Of a DNA stretch of 64,000 nt, positions 38,753 to 52,148 are shown piece after piece. A program made the position numbers and the translations under genes. The notes beneath the pieces were generated by a model. It saw only the letters and a list, made by a program, of their open reading frames with translations. It made no database searches and was not told the origin of the DNA. The DNA is from JAHJQZ01 sp963676075. GTDB taxonomy: Bacteria; Pseudomonadota; Alphaproteobacteria; Rhizobiales; Devosiaceae. The number at the start of each line of letters is the position of its first letter. Position 1 is the stretch's first letter. The stretch is from positions 299,760 to 363,759 of the forward strand of contig CAXXNZ010000004.1 of assembly GCA_963676075.2 (NCBI GenBank), read 5' to 3'.

Positions 38753-41008
38753 ATGCTTTCCCAACTTTAATGCAATACATTAACAAATTCATTTCCAAGC
38801 TAACGGATACTAATAGCTCTGACTCCTAACAAACCACAATAAAAATATCCGCTTTAAGAGCAAGCCTTAACTGCGTTGAAGTCAGGGTCTCTTGATCTTT
38901 ATAAATATGATGAATACATGCAAGAAAATATTTAAAAAAATTCTAAAAAAGTTTAGTAGCATTTGAAATAGAAAGAGTAAGAATTAGAGAAACTTAAGAA
39001 ATAAAACTAATTGACATTGAAAAAGGCTAAAAATTTTTTATGTCCCAAACCACCTATTATTTCAACTTCTGGTCCTAAACTAAAACTAAAACAAAAGGTT
39101 TCAGCAAAGAAATAAAAAGCTAGTATAGAAAAAAACCACTACCGAATGATTACTGATTATATGAACAACCCAACTTCCAAGCAAAATTCTCTTCCATTCC
39201 ACCACACATAATGCCCACATGATACTTGCTCTAACTATGATCAGCCAAGTAATGTTGATTTTTGCGAATTTTATGCGGGGTCCTAATTGATGGATAAGGA
39301 GAATGCATAATAAATGAAAGACGGGCATGAGAGCTGAATCGTGAGTAAAATTTTAATTGATTTAAATGATTGTGATGAGAATGAGAAAAAAGATAAAGAA
39401 AAGAATGAAATGTAAAATAATTTATTGATAAAAAAAAAGAAAAAGAAATATAGTAGTAGAAAAGATAGTGATAAAAAATAATAATAATAATCTAAATCAT
39501 TGTATAATCATACAATTAATAAAGATGCATCTTCAAGTTCTTTAAATAATTGTTTGGACAAATTCTAATAAGTGTTTTAGAAAGCATAAGAGTTGCTTAA
39601 ACAAAGTGATCTCACAGACCCGAAAACAAATAATAACTGCTTTCTTAATCCCAGTAATGATAGTAATTATTATTTTTCTCCTCCAGGGATTGATTTATTT
39701 TAAAAAAATTATAAATTAAATGAATAATTTATAGTCGATAAAAAAAGAAATGAATAGAATATTGAAGAGGTGTTTGATTTTGAGAGTTTTAGTCTTGAAT
39801 AAAAGGAGAGTAATGAAAGTTAAGGTGTTCATGATAATAATAATAATAATTTCATTCATGAAATCAAAGAGCAAGTCATTCAAGAATAATAATATAATTT
39901 CATTAATGAAATCAAAGAGTAAGTCATTCAAGAATAATAATAATAAATGGAAGACTAATTTTAAACAGAAAATACAGAAGAAAATGAAATTTCAATTCAC
40001 TTATCAATTGAATAACCTCTTGAAATAGTTGAATAAGATCTTCTATCCAAATATAAAAAAACTCGCAGTATGAATAAAACTGAAAATACACCAGAAAAAG
40101 CAGTTTGTATTACAGAAATTCCAGTTAGTAACTTTGTTCCCTCATTTCCCTCAGAACTCATCCTAAAAAATATCATAAATCAGTACACTGTTTCAGAACA
40201 GCCCCAACCAATTGCCAAATCACCACATAACATAGTGTCACTATTTTCGACAAATAAAGAAAACTGTACTGAATAATGTCAATCAGAACAACGAGAATAA
40301 TCAGAATAAGTTGAGCAAGAAGAGCAAACAGAGTAACCATTACACCCAGAACAACTAGAACAACCAGAACAACCAGAAGAATAAATTAAATAAAATTAAT
40401 CTGTGTTTAGTATTTTTAAAATTGATGAAGAAAATGAAGATGAAAGTGATAGTTTTGATGAATTTGGGTTATTACCAAATAATAATGCTATTTAAGAATC
40501 TTTGATACCTATGGATGAATACCTTATTGCATTTTAGGAATTAATACCAGATTCATATTAATTATCTTTAAATGATTAAAAGTTGAAACTTTAAAACGGA
40601 CTAATCTACGAAGGTGAGATCTCTGATTTACAGTAACTCAACGGTTATGGTCTTTTATCCCTGGAAGAAAAGGATCTTTTAATTTATGAAGGATAATTTA
40701 CTGACAATTAATTTAATGGACGTGGAAAATTAATAAATATTTACGCAAAGCCTTCAGGCAATGGAATTGTTAATTATAATAATCTTGATACACTTCCTCA
40801 TAGTGCTTGGCTATATTATTAAGGATAATTTGACAATGGTAAATTTGATGGTTATGGAGTACTTGCATTTAATAATGATTAAAAATTGCATGGGTAATTT
40901 GTAGATTCAAAGGTTTCAGGATCTGCCACTATTTTCGACATGAAAACAAATGAAGCTGTGTTTTGTGGAGAATATGAAGAGAATTAGCTAGTTTGTAAAA
41001 ATTTTTGA
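38753..41008 (+). CDS. MORN-repeat protein with long disordered N-terminus (ciliate)
   Basis: A single uninterrupted frame of 751 residues. Residues 1-600 are low-complexity (Asn, Gln, Glu, Lys), with a Cys/His patch (HHTQCPHDTCSNYD), a near-perfect 16-residue duplication ending EIKEQVIQEQ at about 39848-39945, and a Glu-Gln-Pro stretch near 40300. The C-terminus has MORN repeats: YEGEISDLQQLNGYG, YEGQFTDNQFNGRG, YQGQFDNGKFDGYG and LHGQFVDSKVSG. MORN proteins bind membranes or scaffold the cortex. One in-frame TGA (GHESWIVSK) reads as Trp; the stop is TGA at 41006. Confidence 0.88.
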
Positions 41009-41117
41009 TTCAATTAATAGTTTTATACATAATAGTTATTTTTGTTTCATTTTACTTTGACAATAAAAAACTTAAATTTATTATAAATTAGCAAATTAGT
41101 TTATTGACAAATTAAAA

Positions 41118-44100
41118 TCAACACAGAGAATTCTTTCTAAAATTTTCGCAATTAACATTTGTCCTATTTAATGTCTTATTAATTAATTATTGAGTGCTTT
41201 TATTTTTATTATTATTATTATTATGGCCAAACTTACTCTATATTTTAGGTAATTAATTAATTTCTTAATGAGCAATTGGCATTATCTATTTACCACTATT
41301 TAGTATTTAAGGGTTAAATCCAATTTTTTAGAAAAATTTCTTTAAGTGAGGACAGTTTATTCCACATTTTTAGTGTGCACTCTAAAAAGTAAAGAAAAAT
41401 TCCCTAAATTATTCGTAGCTCGGTAAACTTAATGACTTTATTAGTAATTACCCATTTAAACCAATACTTTCACTTGTATTACCCTCTAAATAATTTGAAT
41501 TATTTATTTAAATATTAGATGCGATATTCATGAGTTCCTCTTATTATTTATAAAATTTAATTGTTAAAGGATCTCTAACACTTTTTTACTATCTTTACCT
41601 ATCATTTAAATTCATATAACTTTCAATTTTGTTTTTAAACGATTAATACATATTTTCAATTTAATTATCATAATGTATTGAATTCTCAGATTTCTTTACT
41701 ATTTTCTCTTTATTATATTTATATTAATTTAGTTATTTAAATGAAGAAAGCGTTGTAGATAAAGGAGTAGCAATTGCTTTTCTTTATGTTTCTTTTGGTG
41801 TTGATTCAGTTTTAGACTGCCCATTATAATATGCTTTAGAGACTTATACATTTGTTTTATTTAAGAGCTGTTTGAGTTCTTATTTTTTATTACTATTTTA
41901 TAAAGAATTGTTTGTAGTAGATGCTAATGTATTTGAATAATAATTAGGCATTGTTTGCATTTATACTTCATTTTTTACAAACAATTTTTTAATATATTTA
42001 TCTTCGCTTTTGTTAAGTTCGACAGTTTAAACACCTATTTCTATCTACTCTTTTTCATTTGTTATTTCTACTTTCTCTAGCACTTTAATCTTTTATTACA
42101 AAATTTTTATAAAAGCTTCTTTACTCTCCAAAGTATTTACTTCTTTATTATGCTGCATATACTTTTACTCAAATTCCCGAAATTCTTCTTCCATTTATCT
42201 GACTTCATCACGCTCTTTTTCAATGATTTACTCTTTAAATTCCCAGAGTTCATCTTAAAGTTATTTATTTGCTTATACAAATAGTTTATTTTAGTTCTTA
42301 AATTCTTATAATTCAGTTTATATGCCCTATTATTCTTCAAAATTTGTTTTAAGCAACACAATTTCTTTATTAATCAAATCTTGTATTATTTTCAATTATT
42401 TTAATTACTTTATATCGATTTTTGTTAAAAAATACTCCACTAATTTTATATTGTTTGATTACTCTGTTTAAGTCATAATAGATATATTCTAACTTTAATT
42501 AGCTTTACTAATACGACCAGCAACAGGCTTTAAATTTGATGTAGCTTATTTTTTTAATACTGAACGCCTCTATGAACTCTATGAACTTTATTTCACAAAA
42601 GAATTTGCTTTCTTTTCTTCTTTAATTGTTGGCTTTTTCAATAATTAATTATTAGAATCAATTGCTGTTTCTTATTATTAAGGACTCTTTTATATTTTGA
42701 GTTCTTCATTTTATTTGGATAGAGTTTCAAATTATAGTTTAAATTATTAGGCTTGAAATTATAGTTCTTCTTATTTTTTAATTGCTTCATCCTTAAGTGC
42801 GATTAATTATCTATTAAATTTAATTAAATAAGAATATTAAAACTAATTTTAATTCTTGAAAGATGACTCTTATTCTTTTTATTTAAACAATTATTATTAA
42901 CAATCCTTTAACAATTTTTTTAATCTCACTATTTTTCCTATTTTCTTATCGAATTATTTTGTTAATTTTTAATCTTTCTCAAACAAAGATGAGAACTCAA
43001 TTTCAAGATTCTTGCAATTTACTTCTTAGATTGACATCTACAATTAATATTGATTTCTAAAATTATAAAACTTTTGCTTTGATATCAGCATTCTACTGTT
43101 TTAATTTTTCATATTCAAACGATGTTTAAGAATATTTTTCTTCTAATATTCTTAATTTAAATTTAATTTCAATATTTTCAGTATATAAGAAATCTTTTGT
43201 ATAATTTTCAACACAAGAAACTTCTATTCCTTTTCATTTAAATTGATTGGCATTACTGAAATCTTTACTTTAAAACTATAATAAAAAAAATAATTTGAAA
43301 TTTTGTAATAAAACTTATGTAATTTCATCTACACCATAATTTTTTGGGCATTTTAATTATTTTTTTATTAATTCTTTTTCTTCTAGACTTAAATTATTTT
43401 ATATAAAATATTGTTTTTTCAACTCTTTTTTCAAAAGCAATTTTGATTTTTATTATTTTTCTTATTTGAATTATTTTTTCACTTTATTTAATTTCACTAG
43501 CATTTAATCCATAGCAGTTTCTTCTTTTTGAATTGCTTACTCAAATCCTACTTAATTTGTAGACTATATATAATATAATATAATATTTTTTTAAAAATAC
43601 AATATCGTGCAATAATTTTGAAACGACTTGTTGACCACCAGAATATTTCGCATTATCAATTATTTCCTAGCCTTTTAATAGATATCTACCAACCAAAATT
43701 AATTTTTATTAATAATTTTTTCAACTCTTCTAAATATTTATTGTGATCAAATTCACCATCAAATTTTTAAGAATCTTGTTATTAATCTAAACTTTTTTTG
43801 TTTTCTTCAAAATTTGTATTTTGATCTTGTATTACTACTATATTAGGATCAATGTTCTTATTTTATTTGACAAAATTTGTGTTTTCTGCATATTAATTGA
43901 ATTATATTCTTGTTTAATCTATTAAAAATTATTTATTAATCGAATAAACTTTTCAAATCACTTTCTGCAGCAATATAAATATTTTTTTTATAAATATTAT
44001 ATGTTGCTAAATAAATAAATATAACTACAAAATATCCACAAATTTTAAACTTTTTACAAATATATTCTAGAGCAGCCTTAATCCATATATAATCTTTCGA

Positions 44101-44183
44101 AACATAAACGCATGATCACTTAAACCTACAATTGTCAAATCTGATAGGAATTCAGTGCTGCAGAGTTCATAAATTTAATACAT
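41118..44183 (-). CDS. Long coiled-coil protein with C-terminal Cys/His motif (ciliate)
   Basis: A leftward gene of about 850 residues; start MYQIYELCSTEFLSD at 44183 is tentative and upstream introns are uncertain. One piece reads EIIDNAKYSGGQQVVSKLL before long Gln/Lys/Glu coiled coil (about 43500-41900), with 34- and 37-base introns. A Ser/Thr-rich linker is followed by the C-terminal region LPSYEQFREFFFTFQSAH then KCGINCPHLKKFFQ, before a polar tail ending at TGA 41118. The same C-terminal motif recurs in the gene at 48348-52053. Probably cytoskeletal or ciliary, by composition. Confidence 0.7.
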
Positions 44184-44853
44184 CTAAAAACATAAATGAT
44201 TAAAAGAAAATTAGATCAATAAAACTTCATTTGTAATTGACAAAAACTTTAAAAAATTAACTAATAATTTTATTAATTTTATTATTATTATTATTAATTT
44301 TTTTTTTTACAATATAATTTAGATATTTTTATGTTTATCTACTGAATAAAAAAAATACTTATTCTATAAATATTATTATAATAAAAAATAATAAAATTTA
44401 AATAAATTTTAAATTCGAAATCATTGAATAGTTCAGAGGATTGCTAAAATTAAAAACTGGTGAATTAGGCAAATATTTTAAGCATTTTAGCTTCGATACA
44501 GTGTTTAAAGACAAAAAAAGACAAAGCATAAGTTTTTAACTCAAAATAGCAAATCAATAGGATTTTTTTTTGAGAGAAAGGAATCAAAAGAATTAAATTA
44601 CTGTCCAAATGATAAAATATTGCTATCAGATATTAACTAAAAAATATTTCTTTAAATTGTTCTTTGAAGACTCAATATATTTAAGACATTATTTGGATGT
44701 TATTTATTCCTTGGCATGAGATAAGCAAGTAATTAGTTTATTTAGTTACAAAATTCTAAATAAAATTGTAAACTCAATTAAAAAAGTTCCTAATATTATT
44801 ATAAATTTTAACTTATTAAATTTAAACTTTTTTGAATTTGTAATAATTTGTGA
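44184..44853. other. Intergenic stretch with a possible short exon
   Basis: Mostly AT-rich, with an ATT/ATA-rich run near 44280-44400. A readable rightward stretch at about 44414-44700 (FEIIEQFRGLLKLKTGELG... HYLDVYLF) has no clear start or stop. It may be an exon of an unresolved gene or chance. No other gene is seen. Confidence 0.3.
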
Positions 44854-47408
44854 ATGGAGACTACTTTTCAACCAAAAACAAATAGTTAACCATATACCAA
44901 ATAGTAACATCATTCACCAAAACAACATATTTTCAATCTTACTTTAGTAGAAGACTTACTTGGTGTATTATTATCTCCCTAAGATTTATTTTATTTTAAT
45001 TAAGGAAATTAATGACTGAAGAGGAATATAAGATGTCGTCCGTGTCACATTTAAAGGGCTTGTTGATGTTTGTAAAAGTCAGGGATAAGCAATTCTTGAT
45101 TTATAAGAACAAGTATAGCAAAGAGTTACTAAAAGTGAATTAAAAGCATCAGTTCTTGAGTAAATTTTGATAGGATTTTATATATTTAAAGTTTTCATTA
45201 ATTAATGTAAAAAATTCAATCGACAACAAAATCTCCATCCTTTTCTGACCTTGAATTAATTCTCAAAGACTATGCACTTAAAACAGAGATTTCCAATTAA
45301 AATTAATAATAATAATCCCCTAACATAAGATCCCTTCTCACAGACAAAATAAGTACATCAGAACTTGATCTTAATTTATAAAAACTGTCAACGGAATTAG
45401 AGGGAAAATTTATTGTTTAATAAAAACGTTTATCGAATTAGTTTGTTTCCGCATAATAAATTATAGAATTGGAAGGAAGAGTTGATGAAAGATTGAATAT
45501 AATGGAATAGAAAGTTGAAGAAAAAGCGAATAAAGCAAGCGTGGCAAGCGCGTTGCATAGAAAAGCTAATAAGGTTGAAGTAGATATTACTGTGAATCAA
45601 AAGGCTGATTTGGTTGAGTTGTTCTTTAGTATAAATAAATAATTAGAAAGAAATGCATGCTTTATTTAATTCTCTTAAAAATAAAGCAGATTAACATTCT
45701 CTTGATTCACTTTAAACTGCCTTCAATCACCTAGAGCGTACTATGACTGAAAACTTTTCCTAATTTGATTAGAATTCCATATTTTAATTGATTTAGAACT
45801 ACAAATATTAAACAGATGACTCATTTCATTCTTTGTATTAAAATATCGATGCATTTAAATAATAGCATGATGATTAAAGAATTTAATTACTTTCATCTTT
45901 GACTAAAAAAGTAGATGCACAATCATTTTAGGAGCTTACTAGTAATATTAATGAATAAATAATTGCAATGAAAAATGAAATTTATGAGGATTTTTTAAGG
46001 CTTAAAAATAATTTTGAAGATTAGAAATTGCATAATCCTTCAATACCAATTGTTCAATCAGATATTCTAGATAAATGAAATACGGATATCAATTAAGAGC
46101 TGGCCAACTTACACACACGTTTATCTTAATTTCAAGAGCTCAAAGTCCATGAAATTTAAGAAACAGCTACTCTAATTCAACTTACCACTGAACATACTAA
46201 AGAAGAAGTTGACTCATCTATTCAATCCTTTTCAACATAATTATAGCTACTGAAAGGATAATTAACTTCTTTAGAGAAGAAGATTAGTGAGAGACCTAGT
46301 AATTATGAGATTCAAGGTGTACTTAATGAGTGTAGAGAGGATCTGTAAAGAAATATTGCATAGTTTTATTAAGATTTAAGTAGCAAAGTTAATGTTAATG
46401 ATATCAATGCAATTCTTTCTAGTATTTTTTAAATAAATAGTTTAAATATTTGTTTAAGATAAAGCTGACTAATAAACAATGAGTACTCTTTTGAATCAAA
46501 AGGTTTCACTCCCTGAATTTGAATTATACAAAAAACACTTGGATAAATTAGTGCATGATACTGAACTCAAAGTTGACTATGCTGAATTTCAATCAAATTA
46601 AGATAATATCAAACTTATTTTCGATGAAATACAACGAGATATAACCTCTAAAGCACCTAATGAAATTATTTCTACATTAGATGAATTATATACAAAGAAT
46701 GAGTCTATCTAAAAAACTATTGACGAAATAAAGATTTCAATGAAATAAAAAAGTAGTTCTGAGGAGATATAATAGATTATTAATGATTAAGCAATAATCA
46801 ATGAATCCTTGTGCTCTGAAAATATAATGGCTCGGTGGACATGAAAATCTGGTAAAATAAATTGAATATTATAAATCAATAGGAGAACTTAAAAGTGGAC
46901 ATTAGATTCCTTGGGAATTGCAAAGCATGAATACACTTCCTGATAATTTTATTTGGGAAAAAGATAATTCCATGTTATTAATAATATCGGCAGGCTTGTA
47001 TTTAGTATTATTAAAATATAAATTTTTCTTTTTGTTATCAATTACTTTTAGATATAATTTGGATTCTATTCTAAAAAAAAACCAACGATTTAAGTTTCTA
47101 TCAATAATGAGCCAATTATATCGACTGTTTCTAAAGAAAATTAAACATAATAGTTAAACTTTTTAATCTTCTATATAATTATCTAATAGAATTTAAAGAT
47201 ATAAAGATCATAAACATCCTTCAGGGAATATTTTAGGTTAAGATCGAAACTCTTTTTATTTTCTTTAGGAACAACAATGAGTGAATTTATAGTTTTGCCT
47301 GCCAGAGCAAGGATAACATTAACTTATAATTGTGAATTTGCAGGTAATTCTATGGATAATTAGTAATTTAAAATAGGTGAAGGCTTTTTTGGTATCAAAA
47401 GAATTTGA
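44854..47408 (+). CDS. Coiled-coil protein with C-terminal C1q-like beta domain (ciliate)
   Basis: Start METTFQPKTNSQPYTK at 44854. Introns of 31-48 bases join long coiled-coil exons (SALHRKANKVEVDITVN, SLEKKISERPSNYEI and others). The C-terminal module is distinctive: NIMARWTWKSGELKSG, IPWELQSMNTLPDNFIWEKD, GLYLIQFGFYSKKKPTIQV, FIVLPARARITLTYN and a closing GEGFFGIKRI before TGA 47406-47408. This pattern (RWxWKSG, PW, NFxWEKD, GLYxIxFGF) matches a C1q/TNF-like jelly-roll end found on ciliate coiled-coil proteins, from recall. The Trp of TWKSG is TGA at 46842-46844. Possibly oligomeric. Confidence 0.8.
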
Positions 47409-47569
47409 GAAATTAAAAAAAGTAAAATATTTTTATAAAATCTTATATGATTCAAGCAAATCTTTTTTTGAATTTGCTTTTTATCAATATTAATTTTATC
47501 AATTAAAAATAATTATAATTTAAAACAAAATTATTAAATCCTAAAAAAAAACTATTATTTTATTTCAAG

Positions 47570-48270
47570 ATGGGTAATACATAAGGAGGAGAAGCTGATT
47601 TTTCAGCAAATTGTTATTTTTAAATTCAAATTATAGATTGTTTTAGTTTCATAAAAGGAAATCAAAAGACTTTATAAAAGATTTTCTAGTTTAGATACTA
47701 ATAAAAGCGGTGAGCTTGACCCAGAAGAATTCTTTGATGTTCCAGGTTAAAATTTTATTTAATTCAATAAATACAATTTTTTTCTTAGAATTGGCCTAAA
47801 ACCCTTTAGTGAAAAGAGTTATTGCTATCTTTGATAAAAATAAAGACGGAAAAATATCATTTTTTGAATTTTTGTAAGGATTGGGTGCACTCTATGGAAG
47901 TAATTATTAACCTTCAATAAATAATTATTTAGCAAATGATGAAGAAAAGATTAAATTTGCATTCAAAATCTATGATATGGATGAAGATGGGTTCATATCT
48001 AACGGCGAATTATTTCAAGTTTTCTATAATTTTAATTGTTACAATAATTTTTTTATTATAGGTTTTAAAAATAATGGTCGGAAATAATTTAACAGATGTT
48101 CAATTACAATAATTGGTTGATAGGACTATCATAAAAGCAGATGAAGACTTTGATGGGAAAATTTCATATGAAGAATTCAAAAAAGTAGATTTTTTCTTTA
48201 AGTATAATGTTGAATTTAGATGGTTAAAGATCTAGACATTGCAGCAAAACTAACTTTAAATCAAATCTGA
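47570..48270 (+). CDS. Calcineurin subunit B (ciliate)
   Basis: Starts MGNTQGG, an N-myristoylation signal as in calcineurin B. Four EF hands follow in order: DTNKSGELDPEE, DKNKDGKISFFE, DMDEDGFISNGE and DEDFDGKISYEE, with linkers ELAQNPLVKRVIAIF, FAFKIYDMD and LKIMVGNNLTDVQLQQLVDRTI nearly identical to animal calcineurin B. An extra stretch (about 17 residues, GSNYQPSINNYLAND) lies between EF2 and EF3. At least three introns (near 47610-47650, 47755-47788, 48020-48061). It is the Ca-binding regulator of the calcineurin phosphatase. TGA stop at 48268. Confidence 0.93.
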
Positions 48271-48347
48271 TTAATAATTTCACAAATAATTTCAAAACAA
48301 TTGCAAATTACTTAATTATAAAATTGATTTTTATATTATTAGTAAAA

Positions 48348-51300
48348 TCACATTATATTACTCTTGTCCCTTTAGCTCGCTACCAAATTGATTTAATTTT
48401 TCTTTAAAAATATTCCAGGCAATCTATTAATATTTTTCACAGTGGCAATTCTTTGGTAATTACAAAAAGGCTCTTAAAGAAATTTATAAAACTTACCCAG
48501 ATGAGAACAATTTTCACCGCATTTTAATTTATGTTCTTGTTTCATTTCTTCTATCAACTGGCGAAACTCTGTAAACTCAGGAAAGGACTTATCAGAATTC
48601 TAAGGTTTACTTTACACCAGTTGTTTTTAATGATTAATCAAATGTATAATATCATACATACGAGCTGATTTAATTTTATAGTGTTATTCTTTTGTGTAAT
48701 CTTTTTAGAGTTCAGGAAATAATTTTTTTCGCAGTTATAAAAGTTTCTAGTTTTCAAATTATTTGGATAATTAGTGATATATATCTAAGAGTTATTCTTC
48801 TTCTTCATTATCTTAGGAACAAGGGTAGTCGGGGTGATATTCTCCTTTTGCTACTGATGATGTTGGATGATATTCTTCTTTTGATGTTGGATGATTTTCT
48901 GATTTTGCAACTGCTGAAAAGTTTAATTATTTAGGTTTAAGTTTAATTGTTGGTGATATTAATGATGTGAGATTATTTTTCCTATAAATATAATACAATA
49001 TAAAATTATTAACTCAAGTGCAGGTAATTACTTTTCAGTTGAAAGTAATTTTGGGTAGCTATACCTCGGTAAATTCTAGACTTGTTCTTCATAGGATAAA
49101 TTAAATATTTTTGCCTTATGTCCATATTATTTACTCTATTATTATTATTAAACTAAACTATAATTCCCAGTGACATCCTATTTTAAAAATTTAACTTCAA
49201 TTTTATTTGAATTTTACTATTGTATTATCAAAATCACTGCTATTATTATTATTATTATTTTATTTCCCTTAATAATATTCATTCCAATTCAATAGTCCTT
49301 TAACTTTTGATTTCTTTACTATAGAACTTCCATTTAAACTCTCATCCTTCATAGTTTGCATAATTGCTTCCTTTCGAGGCTTTTGCTCAGTTTGCGCTTC
49401 TTTACTCTCTTTATTCCAGATCGTCTACACTTCCTTATTTATTTTTGCATCGACGAGAAAAACAGTATTCAAATTTTATGTGCTGGGAACTGGAGTATTC
49501 AATTTCCAGATACGTTGGTTTAAATTGAAATTGTCTTTGAGTTACTGATGGTGCATATTTGTGGTCTTATAGAGAGATTGAAGTGCAAGTTTCTCTTAAT
49601 TTAGTTTTGTTTAATTGAAAGTGAGTTCATTAATTTCATTTTACAATCTATCTACTTCTTCTTATAAACTTGTCTTTTCCTCTCTTAATTGATCAATATC
49701 TTTTAATTACTTCAAATACAAGTCTGTTGTATCCTAGTATTATTTCTTAAATTTCTCAACTTCTTTTTCTAATTGCTCTAGTTTATTTTCAACTGAGTTT
49801 TTGACTTAAACAACCTCCTTGTACTTTTATTTTAAAACCCTTTTGACTTTTTTAGTCTTTTGTATTGTCTATTCAAGAGAAGTTATCCTTTCTGTTTATT
49901 CTTTTATTATTTCATTTTATTATTCTTCTTTTTCTCCCAAAGGAATAATTGTGTCAGATTCATATTTCTCCTTTAAAGCTTACAACAATTCTTCAGCATT
50001 TTTAACTTCAATTTCCTTCTCCGTTAATAATTTTATCAAACTCTCTTCTCTTTATCTTAATTTTTCTATTATTACTTCATCTTAATCATTCTAACCCTCA
50101 TCAATTTTACTACTACTATCCTTTTGTTTTACTTAATCCACGCATTCAAATTCCATTTAAATGCCTATATCCTATCCGTTTTATTCAGTTTGTATACCCA
50201 ACTCTTTTTTCTCAGCAGCAGCAACCTTTTCTGTTATTTCTGGTTCAAGAAAAGTGAAGGTTGTTGCTATTTACTCAATATTTTAAGCAGATTTATTTGC
50301 ATTAGGCAGTTCAAGATTTAGAGCTGGTTTAATATTTTGACTTGCTTTATTACTATTTATTTTTTTCTCTTGTTATTTCCTAGGGGACAGATCTTTTTAT
50401 TTCTTTTTCGGACTTTCAACTTCTGCCTTTACTTATTTCTATTGAATATTCTCCAATTTTAACTATCCTTTTTTCCCTTTCTCCTATTATTATTCTCTTT
50501 TTTTTTTCTCTTCCTATAAATCCCATTAAGCTTCCCTCAACATTTTATCCCTAATTCTTATCTTTTCTTCAGATTCCTTTTATATCATGTTCATTAAATC
50601 TTTCAGTTTATTAATCCTTTCATAATATTCTTTATTACTTTCATTCACTTTCTTTAATTCAGAACTAATCTATTGTCCAAGACCTTTTAGACTTCTTATT
50701 TCATTATCTTTTCCTAACCCTTCTTCTATAGCTTTTTCTTTTTCTTATTTTTCCTACTTGAATTTATCTTTCTTTTGCTTTACTTTTTTTTCTAATTATA
50801 TTCCTTTATATTTTTCTTCCTCAAAAAGCCCTTCTACCTCCTTTCCTCTTCCTTCAAGATTCTTAATCTGCATTTATAAATTTCTTATTGCCATTTCCAT
50901 TTACGGTACTCTTTATTCTGATAATTCTAAATTTTTTCTCAATGTTTCTCGATCTCTGTTAGATAATTCTAATTTATATTCAAGTTTTTTTAATTTATAA
51001 TTAGCTTCAACCAGCAAATTCAACTGTCTATCCCGTTCAATTTCATCCTCATTTCGATCTCCTTCTATCTCAAAATCCCTTACACAGCATCCCACACACT
51101 AATCAATAACCTCCACTGGACCTTTTCTTTCTTGTTTTCTTTTTATTCCTACTTCCTTATTCAATTAATCAATTTCTTCTTCTATTTCATCCATCATGCA
51201 CTCTTCGTTTTCAACTGTCTATTGTACTTCTTGTTAAGTTTGAACCATATTTAACAAGACTCTTCTAACTAATTACTTACATTTTGAGTATTATGCGTTA

Positions 51301-52053
51301 TCCAAGATATCATTTTTTTTCCCAAGCAAACGTGAGATATAATAATTATAGTTAAATGAATCGTTATCAACTTCTATCACTTAGCCATCCTATTATACTA
51401 TTTTCAAAGTATTAGGATTGGATTCATTATTATTCTCAATTATTTAAGTTTCTTATTCCTTTTTCTAATATCCTATGAAAGTCTCTGATTTCCCATCATA
51501 CCTATCACTTGCTTCCTCAAACTTTATCTATTCTTTAAAAGAATATAATCAATTCATTAAAATAAATAAAACTTAAAAATTCTTAATCTCCAGCTAGATA
51601 AATATTCTTCCTGTACACTTCAAATGTTGCTAAGTATTGTTTCTAAATTATCAATTCAAAAACTTTTTAAAAATTAGTTTTGAATCAGCTTCATTCCAGT
51701 CAATAACCGCCGAAATACCATTCCTAAATCCTAAAGTCCTTTCCCAGTCAATTTTAATAAAAATTCCGTTGATAATAAGTCATATATTTCAAATGCCTTT
51801 TTTAAAATCAAATCAATTATTATTATAAGTTATACTCTCGAAAACTGTTCCAACATTTAAGTATAAGAAGGATTTTTGACATGTAATTAAAGAATCCTTT
51901 TTTCAATTCTATTGATTAGTTTTAAAAATTTTTAGATCTAGGAATTTTCTCTAAAATTCAATGAACAAAATATTTGAAAGAAAACTATTGTTAAATATCT
52001 TAGCTTTTGATTTTCTTTAATTTGTCAGCTATTGATTTTCTGTCAACACTCAT
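48348..52053 (-). CDS. Giant coiled-coil protein with C-terminal Cys/His motif (ciliate)
   Basis: A leftward gene of more than 1,100 residues. The best start is MSVDRKSIADKLKK at 52053 (tentative). An N-terminal folded part (KIDWERTLGFRNGISAVIDW, FEVYRKNIYLAGDQEF) precedes about 700 residues of coiled coil (about 51300-49500). A linker (NLNQRIWKLNTPVPST) leads to a C-terminal region ELQKDYTKEQHYKIKSA, PEFTEFRQLIEEM then KCGENCSHLKPF, ending at TGA 48348-48350. The KCGxNCxHLKxF element and the preceding Phe-Arg helix also occur in the protein at 41118-44183. Several introns of 34-50 bases. Stops of this gene and calcineurin B are 77 bases apart. Confidence 0.75.
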
Positions 52054-52148
52054 TTTAATTAAAAAAATTAGAAATAATTAATAAATATTAACAATCTTAT
52101 AAATTTACATTAAATATAAAATAAATAATCACAGAATACTGTTTTTTA

